This document shows positions 48,774 to 60,795 of a stretch of 64,000 nucleotides of DNA, piece by piece. Origin of the DNA: Amoebophrya sp. A120 (Eukaryota; Sar; Dinophyceae; Syndiniales; Amoebophryaceae); contig CAJINV010000001.1 of the NCBI GenBank assembly GCA_905178155.1, forward strand, positions 16,395,166 to 16,459,165. The letters run 5' to 3'. Made by a program: the position numbers and the translations under genes. Every line of letters starts with the position of its first letter. The stretch's first letter is position 1. The notes below the pieces were generated by a model. The model was not told where the DNA came from. It did no database searches and was given only the letters and a program-made list of their open reading frames with translations.

Positions 48774-51700
48774 ATGCGTGGCAGCGCTGATGGGTGTCGG
48801 CATTTCGCTGTGAGTGGTGGTCCACACGGCAACGGGGGTGTGCAGCGGCGGCCATGGTCCGCACGGGGGCTTGTCTTGCTCGACAGCAGTGTGGTCGGAC
48901 GCTTGCACGGAGAGGCAGACCACGTGGCGCAACCCTCCGTCCCCTCCGGGACGTCGCGTGAAGAGCCTATGTCCCCGCACCATCCGAGCATACTTGTGCC
49001 ACCACCTGCATCGGACCCTGCTACTGGTAGCTTCGCCGTCCACCCACCCGACCTCCAAGCTATGGAGCTAGACAAGACGGGCACGCCGTCTGCAATCGGA
49101 AATGGAGATAGCACCACTCCAAGGACGGGCCTGTATTTTCACGGACGAAGGAAAACCGAGGCCGGGTTCCGCCTGACGCCGCCACCGGTCGTGGAGAAGC
49201 CGATGGCCTTCCATGGGGTGCTGCCGAGCGCATCCCGCGCTGCCAACTCGCCGCCCCTTGCTGCTCCTGCCAGTGAAAAGCGACCCGAGGCCGAGCACAA
49301 CGGAACAACGCACTCAGCAGGGAGTATGCTAGAGCGGGACCAAGGAGCCAGCAATGCCTACACGACGCAGGACCGCAGCGTCGCTGCCACCGACTCGCGG
49401 GCCTCTTTGCGGAAGCGGGCGATTAATCCGTGCGTCTGCGAGAACGGCACGCCTTTTCCTTAGTATTCGCGCGAAAATGTGGGTCGAGATAAACGATGCA
49501 GCATCTAGCTGCGTTAATTTGAAAGTAGCTTTCCACAAAAATAGCATACAGCATTTTTCCATGCTGCGGACGAGTAAGACGCCACATCATTTTTTATGCC
49601 GCAGCAGATTTCTATCGATTCCTTTTTATTAGAGGTAGTAGAGCTACACTGACTGGTGATTTAGATTTTGGCCGCATACTCGATCCCTGATTTTCGTTCA
49701 ATATCATCGGTGCTTGGTGCAATGGTGTGCTACCAGACGTGACGCGGTGCGCTTCCTGCAACCAAGGCTGGCATCGTCAAGATGATTTCGACAAGCCGAA
49801 TTGGTTGTCCTGCCAGCCGAACACATGCGTTTGCGAAGACGGAGACGGTGCGAGCATCGGCACGCCCGCCACAGGATATTTTTGTCCCGAGAACGGCGGA
49901 AATTTCTGCTCCGCGTGCGTCACTGGGCGCCACGTGCATGACACCTTGGGCGAGAATTTTCTTAAATGCATTTGGAATGAATGCACCTGCAGCAACGGCG
50001 ACGCGGCCACGAAGGCAGCGTGTACAGCGCACGGACTCGAAAGGTGCGGAGTATGTCATACCGGGTACGTTCTGGACGACGGGCTCTGCGGGAAGGAAGG
50101 TTACAAGTGCAAGTGCGACACTGGAACGACCGTTCCGAAGGGGGACGCGCGGTGTCCCAGCAACGGCGCTGTTTATTGCACCGCCTGCAACAACGGCTAC
50201 TACCTGCAGGGGAACCAGTGCAAGCTCAACCACTGCACGTGCGACAACGGGGACGCAACGACCGGAACGGACTGTCCAAGCAACGGCGCCCAGCGGTGCA
50301 AAATTGACGAGTGCCACGCCGGGTACCATTTCCAAGGCGATTTTGCAGTAAAGGATCCTCCTTGGGGGACCTGCCAGCCGACAACCTGCACATGCCCACA
50401 CGGGACTGGGGCAACCGGCGCCGCGTGTGTGACGCATTTGTCGCTGCAGTGCGAAACGTGTAAAAAAGGCTACAGCCTGCAGGATAAATCCTGCGTTGCC
50501 AATATCTGCAAGTGCCCGAACGGGACGCCGTTTCCGCCTGGAAGCGAGTGGTGCGGCGAACATATCATGATGATGAAAGAAAAAAGTCGCTTGGAGCGAA
50601 TGCGCTCTTGCATTTTGCGGTTCGCATTGAACAGTAGTACTACCTAGTGCTGCAAATACATTACACCGAAATCCTAGTCAATGTCCGTTGTAGTTCTGTT
50701 TGCTGAAAACTGTCAAACTAAGGAATATTTGGTGAATATCTATGTGGAACCAGCAGAGACGAGAAGCAACAGTAGCAAAAACGAAATAGAGCACGAGCAC
50801 CAGCACGTGCATGAACAGCAGGTGACGACAGGCATTACGCTCTGCAATATCCCACGACGGAACCTCCTGCGAGTCTTGCGAGCAGGGGTGGCACCGGCAG
50901 GACAACCCCGACGAGCCCGGATGGCTTTCCTGCGTCGAGAATGTCTGCACTTGTGCAAATGGGCAAGTCGCGACCGGGCCATTCTGTTCTGAACACGATC
51001 CAGACAACCCCAAAACCGCGTGCAGCTCTTGTAATGATGGCCTGCACGTTCATGACGTCATGGGCCCAGATTTCCTTAAATGTGTGACGAACCAGTGCAC
51101 CTGTGCGCAGGGGACGCCGGCCGTGGGTACCGCCTGCCCCGTGCACCAGACCGAAAAGTGTGTCGAGCCATGCAACGGCGGCTACGTATTCGAAACTGTG
51201 AGTGGGCACGGCATGTGCAATCCCGAGGTTGGTAAGCAGTGTGTCTGCGGGAACGGAGTCCCCGTGGCCAAGGGTAGCTCGCTGTGTAAAAACGAGGGCG
51301 ATGTCGTTTGCGCGTCGTGCTATCGCGGCTTCCGAGGTTTGACCTGCGAAGAGAATGTGTGCCCCTGCGCGCACGGGACGCCTTACAAGGGTAAGGACTG
51401 CAAAGACGGCGATCCCCTGGTGCTGTGTTGCGAGACAGAGGGGATCACGAGGTGTAAATCCTGCGAGAGCGGTTACCGCATTCAAGATGACTTCAACAAG
51501 CCCGACGTGTTCAGTTGCCAGCCCATGCAGTGCGAGTGCGAAAACGGTTTTGGCGCAAGTGGCCCACCGGCGTGCCTGTCGGAGGGTGATCATGCGTGCA
51601 GCATGTGCAACATCGGCTTCGAGAAGAGCTCAGAAACTTGTCATGCTGAGCCAGCATCTGTAGCCTCATCATGAGACGCCACCCAGCATCACAAGTTTCC

Positions 51701-54700
51701 AGACCCAGACATTTTTACATTTGATATCGCGGCAAGAACATCCTGACCCGCGAGCAGGCCCGCGAAATTTCGCAGCCTGGGATCACCACGACCTTGGCTA
51801 ACGAACCGGGTCAGATCGTCAACATCGACATTGACTACATGCTGGCCAAGAACCAAACCGAGTTCGCGGGCATGGGATCTGATATCTACGGCCGAGCCAT
51901 CAACAACCAGTTCGACAAGTGCGAAGCTGAAGGCCGGGCAGTCAGGTATTGTAGTAGAGCGCCAAAGCATAGGCGACTGCTGGTTTTGTAGCATAAGTGC
52001 ATGGCTTAGGCAACACTCCACCCTTCGCCCGTGCTAGAGGCAAGCAGATCGTTTAGGAAGACAATGCAAAGGTTGTTGCGCGCCGGCAGCATTTGCTTGT
52101 CCGGACTCGCACATTAGAATCTCCTAGTGTTGATATCGTACAATTATTTCCGCCTTTTCAGGTACGTCCATCAAGAGAACCACTATGCGGGCGAGCACGA
52201 TTCCCGTGGCGGCGTCTACGGTGAACTGAACGCTGTGCACGGGAAGCACACCAAGAAGTTCGTCTCCATCTTTCCGCAGGAAGCCCAGGTAATGCAGGTC
52301 GGTATGGCCATGCGCTCCGTGCTGCCGGATAACAATCTGGTCTTCGTCAAGGGACCGCACACCATCTTCAACGAGCATGCCCGGGATATCATGAAGTACG
52401 CCGCTTTCCTGGTTTGCGATAGGGGATTGAAGGGGAACTGCATCTACTTCTTCGATGGCGGAAGTATTGCAGATAAGGACAACTTCAAGTACAAGGACGC
52501 CGAAACTGGGGAGGAGGTATTGTTCTGAAGTGCTTTTTTTCTCTCTTCGTTTCCACCCTGAAAGTTTCTAGCGTAGTGAAGTGCATCGAACAAAATTGAT
52601 GTGAAACCACCACAAATCTCATGATCTTATCAGATCCAACGCGACATGTGGCTCGCGGGCGTCGGTGAGCACCACAACACCCCGGAGTATTCTTCCTACG
52701 CGGCCGACGCGAACACGGTGATGGCCGTTCCCTGCGACATGAACGTGTTGTCCGCGTGCATGACCGAGATGGTCCGCCTCTACGACATGGGCCGTTTCAT
52801 CACTGCGGTTGCGCCCACCAAGGCCTTCCAGATCCTGCACCCGAAATTCGCGGCCTTGCCGGAGGGCCAGGGCTTCACGATTAACGACATCCTGAAGGTC
52901 GACTTCAAGGACAAGGGCAAGGTCGCCCCGAAGACCGGCCGACCCCTCATCGTGCTGTCTTACGGGCCGGACTCGAAGCTCGTCGCAAAAACCATCGCGG
53001 ACCACGGCGTATTGATTTAAATTTTTGCCTTGCGTGCAGCATGTGCACATCGTGCAGCAAGTCGGAGGGTGATCATGCGTGCAGCATGTGCAACATCGGC
53101 TTCAAGAAGAACTCGGACAATAGGTGCGAGCAAATGACGGAGGTGCTAGTCTGCGTGTGTCCCAACGGCACCCCATTCCCTGCCGCCAGCGAGTTCTGCC
53201 CGGCAAACGGCGCAACAGCCTGCGCCTCATGCGACGACGGGTATATGAGACAAAATGACCCCGCACTTGAGAACTGGCTTTCGTGCTTGGAAATCGTTGA
53301 ATATACCTGTATATCAATCGCGAGGGAGTCTGGGTTTGAAACGCGGAGCCAATTCTGCATTTCTGAACATGGGATACTTTTCTAGAGGGAACTTATTGAT
53401 CATCACAATTAATTTCGTGTTTGTGATCAACCCTCCTGTAGCATCACAGATAATAGACATTTCCGCTCTTGCAAACCAAGCAATGTTTGCAGTGCAAAAT
53501 CTGTTTGCGAGAACGGGACGCCGGTGCCGCCCTCGAGCGGGTTCTGTCCAAGCGAGGGCGCCAACGTATGCGGCCCCTGCGATTCGGGATACCACAAGGA
53601 CGGGTTCGTGTGTGCCGAGAATGTTTGCATCTGCCCCAAAGGCGGTCTCGGGACGAAAGGGCGGGAAAAGTTTCCAGACGGAAAGTCGAAGTGCTCGAAA
53701 GACGGTGACACTGCCTGCGCAAGCTGCACCGCGGGTAAGCACGTGCACGAAGAGTTCGATGAAAATTTTTTGCAGTGCGTTGACAACGTCTGTGTGTGCA
53801 AGACCGGCGATCCGGCTACGGGCACCGCTTGTGAAAGACACGGCGAATTCAGGTACGACAGACTAGCTGAGCTTGAGTAATTTTCCGAAATCAATAGTGC
53901 CACACCTACATAACTTCGCTCTACCTGTACTGTTTGGTGCTCTTTCTGTACAAATCAACTTAGCGCTGCAATATGACTAAGAGCGATGCTAATCTTGGTT
54001 CTGGGTCCTGTTTCCCAGTCCCAGCGAGTCGCGGACCAACAAAATCCTACGCAAAAACATCGGCGTCAGGTGTGCCGATCAGAGTGCTCCGTGCATTTGC
54101 CCAGGGGGACAGGCCGCCACCGGGAAAGATTGCTACTCGGCGGGAGCGAACGCGTGCTCCCCGCAGACGCAGTGTGCACCAACGGCCGAGTTCGTGGCAA
54201 AGGTTATGCCCCGAGGCGTGGATGGTGGTGACACGGTGACGCGCTGCGTTCGAAAATGCAGCTCGCTCGGTAGCGCTTCCTCTTATTCTTTTTTGGACGT
54301 CGGGAATAAAAAACAACAGGATCAAAGCAGCGAAAAATCCGCGGGACAAGAAAACAGAAGTCCTCTCCCACGACTAAGGCGGGAGCCGCAAACATTGCCT
54401 GAGGCGGAGGAGAGACAATTGTGGAGGCAGCACGATGAAAAATCGCGGACACAAACCAGTACCCTGGTGCGCCGTTCCTCGTCCGACCGCATTGTCCACG
54501 ACGGCCGAGAAGGCAAGTCGCGCAACTCTACCTTTTCTACTTCTCGAGATGTAACACACTCCGATTTATTTCGGCGCGGCGGACAAACTCGTGCTGGGCT
54601 TGCGCTCGGGGCCAGCTCCTTCGCAGAGCGCCGACAGCGCGCAGAGGCAGAAAACATCTGCAAGATCGAGGACAATTGGATTCTTCGGGACTTCTCGGAC

Positions 54701-55303
54701 GTACCAGACATGGACATCCCGACCTGCGCCGGGCCGGTCTGCGAAGCAAAAGTAGACAGCGAGGCTTGCTGTGCGCGACTCTGTCGCTCAATGGAGGAAG
54801 ACACCTGCCAGGGCTACGAGCCGACTTCGTTCATCTCTCGTCGCTCGATAGAGAGCAGCGCCAGGGAAAATCAGGCGACTCTCACCGCCGCCGATGATAC
54901 CGACGATGTTTCGACTGAGACTGGTGGAGACACTGGAGACTCTGGTAGGACCGCTACAACTACCGTCGCGGAAGATGTCTTCGACGAAATCATTCTTGAT
55001 AAGTTCCGTCCGTGCGATCCGCCTCTGGAGTGCCTCAAAGAGGTTTGTTGCGTTCCTAAGAGCCAGGAAACCGCAGAACCAGAGGAGATCGCACTATCGA
55101 TGACTGACGACGAAGGGGAAGAGGGGGCAACCAATGATACAAACAGCACCGTGCCGGAAGGAGGTTTCGCAATCGCAAGTGGCGTTCTTGCCGCTGCTGG
55201 TATTGCCGTCGCTGCTGTTGCCGCTAATCCGGAGCTTATGGCAGATAGAAAAGCGCGCCCATGGTTGACAAAGTTTGTTTTTCGCTCGGGGTTTGTCATG
55301 TAA
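48774..55303 (+). CDS. Large cysteine-rich repeat protein with C-terminal membrane segment
   Basis: Approximate coding blocks are 48774-49462, 49730-50555, about 50840-51635, about 53063-53275, about 53480-53850 and about 54060-55303; exact splice sites are only partly resolved. The first block is Pro/Ser/Ala-rich with no clear signal peptide. Then come about 16 modules of 40-45 residues with the pattern CxC-x-NGTP...G..C...C..C..GY/GW and, in some, VHD..G..FLKC, recalling EGF-like or variant-surface-type Cys-rich arrays. The last block has a Ser/Arg/Glu-rich linker, two small Cys clusters and a 20-residue Ala/Val/Ile segment (GGFAIASGVLAAAGIAVAAV) before a short basic tail, consistent with a single-pass surface protein. 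The ATG at 48774 is the first in frame. The gene is interrupted at about 51640-53060 by a piece of the E1-beta gene between duplicated exon ends. Confidence 0.7.
51578..53103. repeat. 43-bp exon duplication flanking the insert in the Cys-rich gene
   Basis: 51578-51620 and 53061-53103 are identical over 43 bp and encode SEGDHACSMCNIGF. The copies then drift (FEKSSE versus FKKNSD). Immediately after the left copy, about 51636-51695, is a small hairpin with arms GAAACTTGTCATGCTGAG and CCAGCATCACAAGTTTC. It includes the introner core GCATGACAAG on the reverse strand. Confidence 0.88.
51728..53019 (+). pseudogene. Partial copy of the dehydrogenase fusion gene (E1-beta part)
   Basis: This matches exons 4-6 of the 30194-35623 gene, from about 32188 to 33474. 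It includes the two intervening introns, so it arose from DNA rather than from a transcript. The three exon pieces stay open, with a few amino-acid changes (T to A, Q to H, C to A, A to S) and mostly synonymous differences. It lacks the thiamine motif, lipoyl and E2 parts, and ends at GGCGTATTGATTTAA. Lying between duplicated exon ends of the Cys-rich gene, it is probably removed as intron. Confidence 0.92.
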
Positions 55304-56229
55304 GAGACGCTTGCGCATTTCTACGCGTTGCTATGGGCCACGCTTTCACCTCAGTGCAAGTTCGTGTCTTGCACTTAAAATATCTGTATGAGATGAACTG
55401 AGTCTCTTTGCTACGCGACACGGGCGCGCGTTTCCGTCGGATAGGTTTTGCGGCTGGTGTGTTGGCTGTTAGGTGACGCCGTGAATACGCTACCGAAGGC
55501 TTGGGGCGGAGGCATGGAATCTTTGTCCTATCACATGATGGGAGAAGTGCTCGACTCCGTGAAAATGCTTTCAGAGTAGGCCAGTGAGAAAAATACCGCA
55601 ATACCTATGCGAAGTGCAAAGCGTTGCTTGACTTCGTTCACGTTTAGCACTGACTGTTGACTTGGTTACAGTGTCAGTCGGTCCATGTAGAGTCGATTCG
55701 AGTTCAGCGACCGCATTTCTCTGTCGTCTGTGCCGTTGCTACTTTCCGTTTTTTGAATATGGCAAACGATCTTGACAAGGTGAAGATCTCCGATCGCACG
55801 CACTTCTCTGTGGGTCTCTCTGGAATACCGGATCCGAAAATATGGCTTGCGCACACATGTCTTGACGCAGCAGCCTGAACGACATCGCTTATTCTCCTGC
55901 TTGAGCACTGAAAACCGTTCACAGGCAGCCAGCTCCGTTATGCATGCGAACCGTTCAAACGAATCGGGATCGGCGCATTATTTCCGTTCCGAGGCAACCA
56001 ACGGCAATGTTCCGGATTCGTACAAATTGCTCCAGATGATCGCATTCGCTGGATCAATGAATAGGACAGTGGAGCCTCTTCAACTTCATGCTTTTTCTAC
56101 GGAGTCGACTCGTTTTTTGCGTACTCTCAGGTCGCGAACCTGCAAGCAGGAGCTGTTTGTTTGTTATCTTTAGTACTTTTTCTTAGCCCTAGGTCGGTGC
56201 AGGCGAACGCACCACGAAAGATTCATATC
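55304..56229. other. Intergenic, no gene supported
   Basis: Small frames at 55657-55878 and 55847-56173 lack any recognisable content. Part of the second could be a 5' exon of the next gene, since its frame is close to the ATG at 56230. Confidence 0.4.
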
Positions 56230-57568
56230 ATGCCGTCCGCAGAATCAGTTTCCGTCCAGCTTCATCTCGCGAACGGGAACCCGATCGAAAATTTGACTCT
56301 GCAAGTAGTTCCTGGTGTCACGACGGTGCACGATGTCAAATCGTCCCTTCCAGCAACGGCCTTCCCCGCAACCGTTCCTGCTCACAGCGGGCATCACGTG
56401 AAGCCACCGCTGAGTATGATCCACATCGCTTGTGGCGACCAGCTGCTCGAGGACGACAGTTTTCTTGTTGGTGAACGGAAGACAGACGGCGCTCAATCAG
56501 AAGACATAGCTTGTGAGAGCGATTTTCCCACAGTAGATGGACAGCCGATCTACTACCTGCTCAATACCTGCGGAGACGCGGACGCGCACGTCGCACCTTT
56601 CGTCGATCACTGGCTGCGTGACTGGCAAAAATTGGTCGGCGATCGGGTCAGACCACATGTGCCGATTGATCCGGGCGGCTCGGTCAGCAGCTACACACAC
56701 GTGTGCAGGGGAACTTCGCCGGTTAATCTGAATTCACTCGATGCTACGCAGATCGAAGCTTCTACCATGCCGGGCCGCAGCGATGTTTGTCTTGCTACGA
56801 CGAGTCTTGAACGAGAGAAATCTCGGCTGCGACTTCTCTCTCTGTTTATTTTGCGAACTTGTGTGAAGACTGGCCTGCAGAGAATGCAAACTGGAAAGAG
56901 TTCTGCGTTGTTTCGATTCGCAATAACTCTTGTAGTGCGAGAGCTTGAATTACTGCCACATTATTAGCAAGACAAGCACCATTTGCGGCGCAGGTACAGA
57001 AGCTCGGTTTACCTCGATAAATGTTGCAGAAGCCTTTGAAACCTTGATGACGGAGGAGTTGTGCGACAGTGCCTACCCCGGTGCGCGGGACGCCTTTCTT
57101 TCCTTCGCATATCTGTGCTCCCTTGAGGGCGACGCTCGAGCGGAGACTGACCATGACAGCGCGGCGTCACACGTCGCGGGCGCTGAGAGCACTGACCTCC
57201 CGCCTCGAGGGCGCATTCGGGAGAAGTATTTTGAACGGCAGCCGCGCATAGGGTCAAAAAACCTGGAACAGAAAAGCAACTACGGATCGGGACAGACGCA
57301 AGAGGCTAAAAATCAGTTCAATCATGGGCGTTGGATCGAGACAGTCGTGGATGCGTTTGGATTTGACAACGGTCCGTGGACAATAGGTCCGGATGTGTCG
57401 GTACTAGAGCTCGTCCCGCCCTCTTGGACTGAAGGGCTGCAAGACCTGTTTCCAGGCCTGGCCGAAAATCTTGAGCCGTGGTCGTGGTTGGGCCTCAGTG
57501 CTCGGACGAAAAGCAAGCGCGAAGATTACCAGGAAGCTTTGCGCGAATTGAATGAGGATTCGGACTAA
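56230..57568 (+). CDS. Protein with N-terminal ubiquitin-like domain, about 382 aa
   Basis: Exons are 56230-56803 and 56994-57568 with a GT-AG intron (ACG A|GTCTTG to GCGCAG|GT); the sum is 1149 nt, in frame. Residues 6-85 (VSVQLHLANGNPIENLTLQV...IACGDQLLEDD) have the alternating strand pattern and the final GDQLL-DD turn of ubiquitin-like folds. The rest has no recognised domain: a His/Asp/Trp-containing segment, a charged middle and an acidic C-terminus. In many alveolates such N-terminal Ubl-like segments precede effector domains, but the function here is unknown. The donor site is chosen by frame only. Confidence 0.6.
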
Positions 57569-58066
57569 TGGCGCCGCGATGGCTCGCACTTTCTCCATGT
57601 GCGGTTGATGTGTATAATATTTGATGATGATGAACTGCGAAGCAGTAGTCGAAGCTGCTTCCCAGACGGGGCGTTGCAGAATAAACCCAGTAGCTTTCGC
57701 TCCACGATGTAAAATAACATATGAACAGCAAGCGTCGACGACGGTCGGCGCAGCTTTCTCTTTCTCAAAGCAAAGAACCAGGGGCCACAACTGAAATCCA
57801 TTATGACGCCTCCTGCTTGGAGTAGTCTCTTCGAAAAACACAAAAAAGAACTTCTCTTGAAAAGTAGGCGTTGAAAGCGAGTGCTTTCGATAGACGCATC
57901 GGTCTGCCGCTGCGGGCCACCACTCTGGACCAAAGTCGCACGCTTCGAGATCCGCTAGAGTCTGAGTTTGCGCAAGCGTCTTCAATTCCTATTCGTTTCT
58001 TCGATTGAAATACACTCTTGCTGAATTTTAATTTTCGACGTCGGAAGCAACCTGCAGGACCAAGAA
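57569..58066. other. Intergenic or upstream exons of the dioxygenase gene
   Basis: The next gene's frame runs back past a GTG to an acceptor-like CCTGCAG ending at 58057, so a leader exon is expected here. A short ATG frame at 57803 (MTPPAWSSLFEKHKKELLLK) is a candidate, but its donor phase does not fit cleanly. Confidence 0.4.
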
Positions 58067-59347
58067 GTGGAGCAAAACTCAGCCTCCAGCCGCCTTCCAG
58101 CCGAGTCAATAAAGTCACCCGATCTTGGTGTAACCAGCAGCTACAGGAGTACCTCAAATACCACTTCGCTCTTCCTGCAGGCACAGGCCCTGTTCCGGCA
58201 CGTGCAGGATGTTTTCTTTCGGAGTCGCATCAACCGTTTCACCTTCGCAGCTGACCAGCTCGCCTGGTTTCCGGGCTTTGCGCACGACAGCGGTTTCTGG
58301 GCCAGTGTATCCCCAACGGAGCAGTCCATGATTCGCCAGTTTCGCCGGGAGGGCTTCCTACAAATCGAGCACTGGGACTCCCTGCCGTGGCCGGACGGAG
58401 TAGACGCAATCTCTTTGATGGCAGAGCCACCCCCACGACGCGAAGACTCTTCCGGGCGATCGGGTGACCTGAGCAGTGCCACGGCTGAAACTGCGGCCCC
58501 TTACCGGTGTATAAAGGAATCGCTTTGCTGTCGGGAAATTTTATCGAGTAGCATAATGCATGATCCAAACGTGGTTTTCTGTAGAATAAGCATTCCATCG
58601 CCGTGTGAGCACTACATGTTTATTTTCGGTTTGTTGTTAATCTGGCAATGTCAGCATCGTCAGTGGATGAGCAAAGTTTGCACATTTTCCATTCTGAGAA
58701 CGTCAAGCCGAAAAGAAAACTCGAAATGCAGGGACGATCGGGCAGACAGGTCTTCGCACGGGCAGGACACTGCAGGTGTGCGGAGGAAAACACCAAGTTC
58801 GTCCGCCGCTTCTTCTACCTCGAACGCCACGGCCCGGCACATTTCCGGCATCCTGCCGCACCGCTACCTGGTAAACCAGTTGTTGGCGCAGCCCACGTCC
58901 CTGCTGCGCAAGCTGGTGCACGGGTATCTCGGCGATGTGGATGTTTCCTACCACGGAATCCAGTGCCACCAGCTGAAAGAGGATTGGGAGCCCTCCGACT
59001 ACAACAACGGGGTCTGGCACCACGACGGGTGCGGCCGCCGGCTGAAGGCCTTTATCTACCTGGAGGATGTCCCGCTCACCAGTCGGCCGACGAAGCTGTT
59101 GCGGGGATCGCATCGGCTGGACTGGTTTCCCGCGACTCACACTTTCGGCAACGCGGGCTATCTGAAAAACCTCGCGGACGGGGAAGTGGAAGCTGCTTTG
59201 GGAAAGGAAGACACTGTGCTGATGACGGGAAAGAAGTACGGAGGATTCATTTTTGACACCAACATGCTGCACGGTGCGCACATGCACGTGTTTCCGCGAA
59301 AAATCCGCAATACCCGGCGAGTCTTCATCCTGGACTTTGCATTATGA
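58067..59347 (+). CDS. Phytanoyl-CoA dioxygenase-like (PhyH) Fe(II)/2-oxoglutarate oxygenase, 5' end uncertain
   Basis: Hydroxylases of this fold bind Fe(II) through a His-x-Asp...His triad and 2-oxoglutarate through an Arg. Here WHHDGCGRRL supplies H and D, MLHGAHMH supplies the distal His, and RRVFILDF carries a candidate Arg near the C-terminus. The upstream FRREGFLQIEHWDSLPWP is the usual start of the fold. Probable exons are (58058 or upstream)-58506 and 58732-59347. The 225-bp piece between is GT-AG but also has no stop and is divisible by three, so the unspliced frame is open. Spliced, the protein reads ...PYR-DDRAD.... There is no ATG at the beginning of this frame, so a 5' exon is missing from the model. 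Substrate unknown. Confidence 0.8.
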   Translation: MEQNSASSRLPAESIKSPDLGVTSSYRSTSNTTSLFLQAQALFRHVQDVFFRSRINRFTFAADQLAWFPGFAHDSGFWASVSPTEQSMIRQFRREGFLQIEHWDSLPWPDGVDAISLMAEPPPRREDSSGRSGDLSSATAETAAPYRCIKESLCCREILSSSIMHDPNVVFCRISIPSPCEHYMFIFGLLLIWQCQHRQWMSKVCTFSILRTSSRKENSKCRDDRADRSSHGQDTAGVRRKTPSSSAASSTSNATARHISGILPHRYLVNQLLAQPTSLLRKLVHGYLGDVDVSYHGIQCHQLKEDWEPSDYNNGVWHHDGCGRRLKAFIYLEDVPLTSRPTKLLRGSHRLDWFPATHTFGNAGYLKNLADGEVEAALGKEDTVLMTGKKYGGFIFDTNMLHGAHMHVFPRKIRNTRRVFILDFAL

Positions 59348-60343
59348 AACTGCTGTAGAGAGGACGGGTTCCGTGGACGAACGATGGTTTGCGCGTGATT
59401 TTTGTCAGAAACAGGCTATGCTCATGCGGTTTCCAACATATTCAGTTTGTGTCATTGTTTTTGGATTTTTTTTTTCATGCAGCATAGATCTCAATCGATC
59501 GGAACTTGTGCGCGCGATGTGATATGGAATCAAGGATATTTTCACAAAAAGTCAGTGGCTCAAGATCCCTTTCAAATTCTCGCCTCACCAATAAATCGGT
59601 GGGGTGGGGGGGTCTTCGAGTTTTTACTCTTACCACAGCGACACCGTGTAGAGGTAGTTGACATTTTACTGAGTGAGAGACGTAGAATTCAACCACAATT
59701 TACACCGCACTAGAAACAAGTTGGTAGATTGAGTAGGCTACGACAAACCACAATGCAAACAAAACACTTTTATTAAAAAACTACAACCATTATACTTTAC
59801 TATTTAGAAACAAACAAACCTAGAAATACACTAACAAAAAAAAGCAAAAACTCAACTCATGCGCGCAATTCCAACGGGGAGAACGAGAAGCCTTGAGTCG
59901 TACCAAGACGAGCGGAACAGAGAAAGAAGCAGAAACTAAGCTGCCAGACCAGCATCTTTGGCGCTAAGAAATTGCAGACCTCGCACACGCATCTAGTTCA
60001 GAAATCCGCGACCGCTTCTTGCAACAACTTTTCTCGTGCGCTGTGCAATGACAAGAGCAGACAGTGCGAGACTTCACGAAAGGAAAAGCGAAAAGTGAGG
60101 ACCGGCCACAAAGCGATCGCAACACCGGACGCATTGCGGTTGAGCTTACCTTGCGGATATTTTTCCCGAGATGTGAAGCCAGCGAGACCGAAGTAACAGT
60201 AAGAGGGGCGCGTTGATACTGAACAGAAGAAAGGCAGCTGCGAGCTACTGACTGAAGCAGGATGAGATGGCAGTAACTGGAACAATAAAAGTTCCGCCCC
60301 TTATAGTGAAGACGGACAAAAGATGCGGAGCAAATCCTCAGCA

Positions 60344-60484
60344 AGCCGCTTGCTACTTTGCTTAGCCCACCATAAATCATCCGGGGGCGACTTCATGAGG
60401 ATTGGAGACAGCTTTGTGATATTTCATCGAGCCGCTTGCTACTTTGCTTAGCCCACCATAAATTTTCGGGGGCGACTCAATGAG
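60344..60484. repeat. 55-bp direct repeat pair
   Basis: AGCCGCTTGCTACTTTGCTT and following bases recur at about 60344-60400 and 60430-60484 with a few differences near the CATAAAT[CAT/TTT] part. The spacing is about 86 bp. No function is evident. Confidence 0.85.
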
Positions 60485-60552
60485 AAGGACATAGCGAAAA
60501 CATCTTCACTATATTTTAACCCCTTGTTGGGTATTCTATCTATCTATCTAAC

Positions 60553-60795
60553 TTTACGTAAAAATGTAGTAACACTAGTGCAGACATTGCTGTCGATCTT
60601 TTCACTCTAGCACCAACTGAACAGATCGGTACAGGAAGTGACTAGACATCTGTGTTTTTTTTGTTGTGCTGGTGCAAGAACAATCTTCGGTCACTCTTTC
60701 TTTGTTCCTGCAATACAAGTTTTTTTTTCGTTTTTGGCGGAAGCATACGAATTCCCTTTTTCTTGCTGTCGAGGCTCCTTTTCTTCATTTCGTTC
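60553..60795. repeat. 243-bp block, copy 1
   Basis: Nearly identical to 61778-62023, starting TTTACGTAAAA and ending CATTTCGTTCA. It has only scattered substitutions and poly-T length differences. The two copies lie in the same direction, 1.2 kb apart. It does not code for anything I recognise. Confidence 0.93.
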
